Below, one piece after another: positions 58,571 through 64,000 of a stretch of 64,000 nucleotides of DNA; position 1 is the first letter of the stretch, and each line of letters starts with the position of its first letter. The position numbers were made by a program, and so were the translations under genes. The notes under the pieces were generated by a model that had not been told where the DNA came from, ran no database searches, and saw only the letters and a list, made by a program, of their open reading frames with translations. The stretch is from Nitrosomonas stercoris. GTDB lineage: Bacteria; Pseudomonadota; Gammaproteobacteria; Burkholderiales; Nitrosomonadaceae. The DNA lies in the NCBI GenBank assembly GCA_006742785.1, contig AP019755.1:2232001-2296000 (forward strand). Reading direction: 5' to 3'.

Positions 58571-58939
58571 TCAAATAAATATTGCGGCTGCCACATGACG
58601 TTCTTCCGCCGTTAAAATATTGTATGTTCTGCAGGCTGCCTGCGTATCCATCACTTCCAACCCGATTCCGCGCGCCAATATATTTTTCATCAATGCCTTA
58701 TCCGGAAATTGCAAGGCGGCACCCGTACCTAGCAGAATGATCTCTGGTTGCACTGCTAGTAGAGGATCAAAATGTGCCATATCCAATTGATTAATCGTGC
58801 TGACAGGCCAATGTTCAACAATTTGTTCCGGCAACACGATCATGTTATCCACATAACGTTCCTGGTTGACAATGACATAACCATCGCCATAACCGGAAAA
58901 GATATTTAAACCGGAAACATTTGCAAGATGTAATTTCAT
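58571..58939 (-). CDS. Mth938-like domain protein (DUF498)
   Basis: A 122-residue protein of the Mth938/NDUFAF3-like fold. It shows family features such as GYGDGYVIVNQERY, PEIILLGTGAALQFP and GIGLEVMDTQAACRTYNIL. The frame is open from 58978, but the ATG at 58939 gives the usual N-terminus MKLHLANVSG. The family is linked to respiratory complex I assembly in mitochondria. Its bacterial role is not known. It is 65 nt upstream of ppsA on the same strand. Confidence 0.85.
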   Translation of the reverse strand: MKLHLANVSGLNIFSGYGDGYVIVNQERYVDNMIVLPEQIVEHWPVSTINQLDMAHFDPLLAVQPEIILLGTGAALQFPDKALMKNILARGIGLEVMDTQAACRTYNILTAEERHVAAAIFI

Positions 58940-59101
58940 GAAAATCCTTTCGTAGAAAATATATATATGTTGACTCATTAAATCATCTGATCAGTAATTT
59001 TTACTGCAGGTTCAAGTCACATTCAGCAACATCATCGTTTGTGATGCAAATCAACATAACATGGTATGCTTTTTCCATACTCAATAGAATGCTTCTTGCC
59101 C

Positions 59102-60349
59102 ATGCAACCTATCAAAAAATCCAGCAAACTCAACCATGCCAGCTATGACATACTCGGCATCATTCCTGAGCGCGCCAGACAAATGGAGGCGCAAGGCGAG
59201 CGTATTATTAAACTCAATATTGGCAATCCTGCCGCTTTTGGATTTACAGCATCCGACGAAATCTTACAGGGCATGATTCATAATCTGACCGCTGCATCTG
59301 GTTATTGCGAGCCACAAGGTTTGTTAAGTGCACGTCAGGCAATCGCACAGTATGCACGGAAAAAAAATATCTCCCATGTTAATTTGGAAGATATTTATAT
59401 TGGAAATGGCGTATCAGAACTCATTTTGTTGGCAACACAAGCACTATTGGAAGATGACGACGAAGTATTGGTGCCCGCACCAGATTATCCTTTATGGACC
59501 GCTGCCGTAGCACTTGCGGGTGGCGTTGCTCGCCATTATATTTGTGATGAACAAGCCGATTGGTTGCCTGATCTTGCGGATATAAAAGCTCGGATCAGCA
59601 ACAGAACACGCGCTATTGTCATCATCAACCCCAACAATCCCACCGGTGCGCTGTATCCGGATGATTTGTTGCAAGGAATCATCGAAATTGCTCGTCAAAA
59701 CAACCTTGTCATTTTTGCTGATGAAATTTATGACAAAATTTTATACGATGCTGCACAGCACACTTCGATTGCTTCACTGGCTGACGATGTCCTATTCGTC
59801 ACATTTAATGGAGTATCCAAAAGTTACCGTGCAGCCGGTTTTCGAGCAGGGTGGATGATTCTTTCTGGAAACACGGCGCACGCTCACGATTATATTCATG
59901 GAATTAATATGCTCACCTCCATGCGTTTGTGTGCCAACGTTCCGGCACAATTTGGTATTCAAACTGCACTTAATGGCCAGCAAAGTATTCATGCACTGAC
60001 CATGCCAACAGGGCGCTTAAAACAACAACGTGATTTGGCGTGGAAATTATTAACTGATATTCCAGGTATCAGCTGCTTTAAACCAAAAAGTGCTCTGTAT
60101 TTATTTCCTCGATTGGATCCAAATTATTATCCGGTGGCAAATGATGAACAATTCGCCCTGGATTTGTTGTTAGAAGAAAAAGTGTTGATTGTCCAAGGTA
60201 GCGGATTCAACTGGGTACAGCCTGATCATTTTCGCATTGTATTTTTGCCCAATAGTGACGATTTAACTGAAGCCATTGGACGCATCGCTCAATTTCTGGA
60301 ACGCTATCGTATTCGTCACCCACATCAATTTCGGCTGCAGACAAAATAA
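59102..60349 (+). CDS. Alanine-type aminotransferase (AlaC/AlaA-like)
   Basis: PLP-dependent class I aminotransferase of 415 residues. The Schiff-base lysine is Lys240 in FNGVSKSYRAAGFRAGW, with INPNNPTGALYP and LVPAPDYPLWTAAVALAGG as further active-site segments. The last of these matches enzymes that make alanine from pyruvate. The frame is open from 59066, but the ATG at 59102 fits the family N-terminus (KKSSKLNHASYDILG). It lies directly before hom and thrC, the usual betaproteobacterial order. Confidence 0.9.
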   Translation: MQPIKKSSKLNHASYDILGIIPERARQMEAQGERIIKLNIGNPAAFGFTASDEILQGMIHNLTAASGYCEPQGLLSARQAIAQYARKKNISHVNLEDIYIGNGVSELILLATQALLEDDDEVLVPAPDYPLWTAAVALAGGVARHYICDEQADWLPDLADIKARISNRTRAIVIINPNNPTGALYPDDLLQGIIEIARQNNLVIFADEIYDKILYDAAQHTSIASLADDVLFVTFNGVSKSYRAAGFRAGWMILSGNTAHAHDYIHGINMLTSMRLCANVPAQFGIQTALNGQQSIHALTMPTGRLKQQRDLAWKLLTDIPGISCFKPKSALYLFPRLDPNYYPVANDEQFALDLLLEEKVLIVQGSGFNWVQPDHFRIVFLPNSDDLTEAIGRIAQFLERYRIRHPHQFRLQTK

Positions 60350-60433
60350 ATGACAAATGGATAAATAGCTCGCCCACCTCATTCCGTATATAATTCCCGC
60401 TTTACCCATATTGATAGACAAACACATTCTGTT

Positions 60434-61753
60434 ATGAAGCCAATCCATGTAGGGCTGCTCGGTGTCGGCACCGTCGGCGGCGGTACGTACACTGTTTTAA
60501 GACGTAATCAACAAGAAATCACTCGCAGAACCGGTCGCAATATCATCATTCGCATGATTGCAGATCTGGATCAGGAAAGAATACGCACTTTGACAGCAGG
60601 CGATAATGATGTCGTTGCCACTTCCGATGCGCTAGAAATTGCCCGGCATCCTGATATTGATATTGTGGTTGAACTGATTGGCGGACAAACCATTGCCAAA
60701 CAGGCAATACTTGAAGCGATTGCGCATGGTAAACATGTCGTTACTGCTAATAAAGCACTACTGGCAAATCACGGTAACGAAATTTTTGCTGCCGCACAGC
60801 AACATAATGTCATCGTTGCTTTTGAGGCAGCGGTTGCAGGTGGTATTCCCATCATCAAAGCCTTGCGTGAAGGGCTGGCTGCTAACCAAATCGAATGGAT
60901 TGCTGGCATTATTAATGGCACCAGCAATTATATTTTGTCAGAGATGCGCACTAAAGGCTTGGATTTTGATACCGCACTGGCCAGTGCACAGCAGTTAGGT
61001 TACGCGGAAGCAGACCCCACGTTTGATATCAAAGGCTTTGATGCTGCCCATAAAATTACTATTATGGCCGCGCTTGCTTTTGGTATTCCTGTGCGTTTTG
61101 ATCAAACCTACATCGAAGGCATTACACAGCTGGCTAATGAGGATATCCGTTACGCTGAAGAATTAGGTTATCGCATCAAATTGCTAGGTATCACCAAACG
61201 CACCAGCAGCGGTATTGAGTTGCGCGTTCACCCGACATTAATTCCAGCCAAACGACTTATTGCTAATGTTGAGGGGGTGATGAATGCAATTATCGCGCAA
61301 GGAGATGCGGTCGGTCCCACCTTGTATTATGGCGCTGGCGCTGGTGCTGAACCTACTGCCAGTGCTGTGATTGCTGATCTGGTGGATGTGACACGTCTGA
61401 TGACCTCTAATCCTGAACATAGAGTGCCGGTATTGGCATTTTTACCGGAATTGCTGTCCGACACTCCCATCATATCGATGGAAGAAGTGGAAACTGCTTA
61501 TTACCTACGCCTGCAAGTAGCAGATCAGCCAGGTGTATTAGCTGATATTTCGCGGATTTTGGCAGATAACGACATCTCCATTAGCGCCATGATTCAAAAA
61601 GAACATCTCAGCGCAAGAAACAAGGTGAGTATCATTATGCTATTGCACAAAACCAAGGAAAAAAATACCAATGCGGCTATCAAGAAAATCCAAAATCTGC
61701 CCGTAATCGCTGATAAAATTATTCGCATACGACTGGAAGAACTTGGTAACTAA
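60434..61753 (+). CDS. hom: Homoserine dehydrogenase
   Basis: NAD(P)H-dependent reduction of aspartate semialdehyde to homoserine, the branch point to threonine and methionine. It has the Rossmann motif GLLGVGTVGGGT at the N-terminus, the catalytic segment EAAVAGGIPIIKALREG, AEADPTFDIKGFDAAHK, and a C-terminal ACT domain (RLQVADQPGVLADISRIL) for threonine feedback. The length is 439 residues. A TATAAT box at 60389-60394 may be its -10 element, with no good -35. The product also feeds metX in this window. Confidence 0.97.
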   Translation: MKPIHVGLLGVGTVGGGTYTVLRRNQQEITRRTGRNIIIRMIADLDQERIRTLTAGDNDVVATSDALEIARHPDIDIVVELIGGQTIAKQAILEAIAHGKHVVTANKALLANHGNEIFAAAQQHNVIVAFEAAVAGGIPIIKALREGLAANQIEWIAGIINGTSNYILSEMRTKGLDFDTALASAQQLGYAEADPTFDIKGFDAAHKITIMAALAFGIPVRFDQTYIEGITQLANEDIRYAEELGYRIKLLGITKRTSSGIELRVHPTLIPAKRLIANVEGVMNAIIAQGDAVGPTLYYGAGAGAEPTASAVIADLVDVTRLMTSNPEHRVPVLAFLPELLSDTPIISMEEVETAYYLRLQVADQPGVLADISRILADNDISISAMIQKEHLSARNKVSIIMLLHKTKEKNTNAAIKKIQNLPVIADKIIRIRLEELGN

Positions 61754-61793
61754 AATGGTTATTTAAAGTGACTTCCTCTCAACATGACACTTT

Positions 61794-61843
61794 GTCAGCA
61801 TTTGACTTTATTCCTACTTTATTCGGAATAACACATTGCTGAC
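61794..61843 (+). repeat. Two-tier inverted repeat between hom and thrC
   Basis: The outer arms GTCAGCA (61794-61800) and TGCTGAC (61837-61843) enclose a second pair, TTATTCC (61808-61814) and GGAATAA (61825-61831), with a 10-nt loop. The RNA could fold as a two-stage hairpin. No T-tract follows, so this may be an mRNA structure controlling thrC or a processing site rather than a terminator. Confidence 0.45.
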
Positions 61844-61888
61844 CCAAGCAGCATCTCATTACTTCACCCTCTATTTACGATAACGAAT

Positions 61889-63298
61889 ATGCGCTATCTC
61901 TCAACTCGGGGTGGCATGCCGCCCAAAACATTCACTGAAATCCTGCTGGGTGGATTAGCACCAGATGGTGGTTTAACTATTCCTGAATTCTATCCAGTGA
62001 TTCACACTGCAGAACTGGAAACCTGGCGCACACTTGACTATCCGTCGCTTGCATTTGAAATTTTGTCACGATTCATCGATGACATTCCAGCAAATGATCT
62101 ACGCGCGCTGATTACACGCACCTATACTGCTGAGGTTTTCGGCAGTAATGAAATCACTCCTGTTCAGACTCTGGCACCGAATTTGCACTTGTTGCACCTA
62201 TCCAATGGCCCGACTTTGGCCTTTAAAGACATGGCCATGCAGTTTCTTGGCAATTTGTTTGAATATGTGCTGGCACAGAAAAACGAAGAATTAAATATTC
62301 TTGGCGCCACTTCTGGTGACACCGGTTCCAGTGCGGAATACGCTATGCGTGGCAAACGCGGCATCCGGGTGTTTATGTTGTCACCCCATGGAAAAATGAG
62401 CGCCTTCCAAACGGCTCAAATGTTCTCATTGCAAGATGAAAATATTTTTAATCTTGCCATTGAAGGCGTGTTTGACGATTGTCAGGATATTGTCAAAGCT
62501 GTCAGCAACGATCAAGCCTTCAAGCAAAAATACCGCATTGGTGCAGTCAATTCCATTAACTGGGCGCGCATTGCTGCGCAAATCATCTACTACTTCAAAG
62601 CCTATTTTGCGGTTACCCGCTCTAGCCAGGAAACAGTTTCTTTCTCGGTCCCTTCAGGTAATTTTGGCAATATTTTTGCTGGGCATGTCGCACGCATGAT
62701 GGGGTTGCCAATCAAACAACTTATTTTAGCCACCAATGAAAATGATGTGCTAGATGAATTTTTTCGCACCGGCTTGTACCGCCCTCGCACTACCGCAGAA
62801 ACCAAACAAACTAGCAGCCCTTCTATGGATATTTCCAAAGCTTCCAATTTTGAGCGCTTCATTTTCGATTTAACTGGGCGAGATGCAGCGCGTGTCAAAG
62901 AACTTTGGCAGGCAGTTGATCAAGGTGGCTCATTCGATCTTTCGCAAACAGATTTATGGGAAAAAATTCAGGATTTCGGCATTGTCTCTGGCACCAGTAA
63001 TCACGCCGCACGTATTGCCACCATTCGTGACATATACAAGCAATTTAACACGTTGATCGATACCCATACCGCGGATGGATTAAAAGTAGGCAGGGCGTTA
63101 CACACAGCTGACACGCCACTTATCTGCCTGGAAACGGCATTACCAGTCAAATTTGCAGACAGTATTCAAGAAGCAGTAGGTTTCACACCGGAGCGCCCGG
63201 CCGGATACAACGATCTGGAAAAATTACCACAGCGTTTTGAGCGGATGCCAGCAGATACTGAACAGGTCAAGCAATTCATTGCCAATCAAATTGCATAA
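61889..63298 (+). CDS. thrC: Threonine synthase
   Basis: PLP enzyme converting O-phosphohomoserine to threonine. The PLP lysine is in GPTLAFKDMAMQ, and the phosphate-binding ATSGDTGSSAEYA and the segment SVPSGNFGNIFAGH are present. At 469 residues, with the opening MRYLSTRGGMPPKTF, it is the long type 2 enzyme of Proteobacteria. It follows hom by 135 nt, with an inverted repeat in the gap. Confidence 0.97.
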   Translation: MRYLSTRGGMPPKTFTEILLGGLAPDGGLTIPEFYPVIHTAELETWRTLDYPSLAFEILSRFIDDIPANDLRALITRTYTAEVFGSNEITPVQTLAPNLHLLHLSNGPTLAFKDMAMQFLGNLFEYVLAQKNEELNILGATSGDTGSSAEYAMRGKRGIRVFMLSPHGKMSAFQTAQMFSLQDENIFNLAIEGVFDDCQDIVKAVSNDQAFKQKYRIGAVNSINWARIAAQIIYYFKAYFAVTRSSQETVSFSVPSGNFGNIFAGHVARMMGLPIKQLILATNENDVLDEFFRTGLYRPRTTAETKQTSSPSMDISKASNFERFIFDLTGRDAARVKELWQAVDQGGSFDLSQTDLWEKIQDFGIVSGTSNHAARIATIRDIYKQFNTLIDTHTADGLKVGRALHTADTPLICLETALPVKFADSIQEAVGFTPERPAGYNDLEKLPQRFERMPADTEQVKQFIANQIA

Positions 63299-63532
63299 TT
63301 AACAAACCTCTATCTCTGAAAAATCATCTGCACTGTCCTTTGCCGTTTCCTCCTGAATCGACTGACTTGCTGCGTTTTTCAGATCCTGGATTTATCTCTA
63401 TTAAATAGTCAGGAACATGTTTAATTTGATATATAACAGTTATCTTGCGGATGTTGGCGTAAAATCATGCGTATCCTATCGGAATAAGCTATTGGTTTTG
63501 ATCCAATCAAAATAAACAAAAAGGAGTGTGTT

Positions 63533-64000
63533 ATGCGATTTTCAATTAGTCGCTATGATCCAGACAAAGATGAAAAACCATACATGCAAGATTATGAGAT
63601 TGAACTTGCGCCCACCGATAAAATGCTGCTGGATGCCCTTATTCGCATCAAAAGTGTAGATGACAGTCTCAGCTTGAGACGCTCCTGTCGAGAAGGAGTG
63701 TGCGGTTCCGATGCGATGAACATCAACGGTCGTAATAACCTTGCCTGCATCACACCGCTGATCGGATTACGCGAACCAGTAGAAATTCGACCACTGCCAG
63801 GGTTCCCAATTATTCGTGATCTGATTGTGGACATGAGCCAGTTTTTCAAACAGTATCACTCTATTAAACCTTATCTGATCAACAACGATCCGCCACCGGA
63901 AACCGAGCGCTTACAATCACAAGAAGAGCGTGCTCGCTTAAATGGACTTTACGAATGTATTTTATGTGCTTGCTGCACCTCTTCTTGTCCTTCGTACTGG
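63533..64000 (+). CDS. sdhB: Succinate dehydrogenase iron-sulfur subunit, 5' part
   Basis: Electron-transfer subunit of complex II, cut by the right window edge after 156 codons. The [2Fe-2S] ligands are Cys52, Cys57, Asp60 and Cys72 (SCREGVCGSD and LACIT), the same Cys-Cys-Asp-Cys set as in E. coli SdhB. The second half begins with CILCACCTSSCPSYW, holding ligands of the [4Fe-4S] and [3Fe-4S] clusters. A strong AAGGAG ribosome site precedes the ATG. No sdhA, sdhC or sdhD lies upstream, which is unusual because sdhB normally ends the sdhCDAB operon. Confidence 0.94.
   Translation, partial: MRFSISRYDPDKDEKPYMQDYEIELAPTDKMLLDALIRIKSVDDSLSLRRSCREGVCGSDAMNINGRNNLACITPLIGLREPVEIRPLPGFPIIRDLIVDMSQFFKQYHSIKPYLINNDPPPETERLQSQEERARLNGLYECILCACCTSSCPSYW

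Overview
The window is chromosomal DNA of an ammonia-oxidising betaproteobacterium, almost certainly Nitrosomonas (europaea/eutropha type). The diagnostic locus is a complete hydroxylamine-oxidation cluster at 38069-42354 (minus strand): octahaem hydroxylamine oxidoreductase (haoA), haoB, tetrahaem cytochrome c554 (cycA) and the NapC/NirT-type quinone reductase cM552 (cycB). The rest is mostly core metabolism in gene orders usual for Betaproteobacteria. I see no insertion sequence, prophage, CRISPR array or rRNA. Two tRNA genes are present (Ser-CGA, Val-CAC).

Layout. 1-6220: 3' part of a DEAD-box helicase, murI, a tandem universal stress protein, radA, tRNA-Ser, sdaA, tRNA-Val. 6338-12686: an exopolysaccharide/envelope block with a secreted trypsin-like protease, an EpsB-type sugar-phosphate transferase, the membrane histidine kinase PrsK (no PrsR beside it) and an ABC exporter. 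12722-19033 (minus): a CzcCBA/CusCBA-type metal efflux operon led by an uncharacterised membrane protein, with a Fur-box-like site at the outer-membrane gene start. 19139-23408: glycerophosphodiesterase plus a short GlpD-like oxidase, two small unknown genes, and lpdA. 23587-30700 (minus): nagZ, acpS, pdxJ, era, rnc, a DUF4845 gene, lepB and lepA, with no recO at its usual place. 30947-37904 (minus): glutaredoxin-like gene, degP/mucD, rseA, rpoE, corC, ybeY, phoH, miaB. 38069-42698: the hao cluster with rpsT upstream. 43001-50379 (plus): acs, a metallo-beta-lactamase-fold hydrolase, a regulatory phosphotransferase set (EIIA-Man, HPr, EI) and metXW. 50395-58939: an unknown secreted protein, lysS, glnS, an NlpC/P60 lipoprotein, ppsR/ppsA and a Mth938-type protein. 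59102-64000 (plus): alaC-like aminotransferase, hom, thrC and the start of sdhB.

How it works together. Hydroxylamine is oxidised in the periplasm by HAO; electrons pass through c554 to cM552 and into quinone. The envelope-stress module (rpoE, rseA, degP) stands close by. The most notable anomaly is that rseA carries an in-frame TAA exactly at the boundary between its cytoplasmic anti-sigma domain and its transmembrane helix, with the rest of the reading frame intact, and that no rseB lies in the cluster. Other points worth checking are the 45-residue acidic tail of cM552, a 71-nt imperfect inverted repeat just behind the hao cluster, a palindrome between rpsT and haoA, and several partner genes missing from expected positions (recO, rseB, prsR, sdhA).
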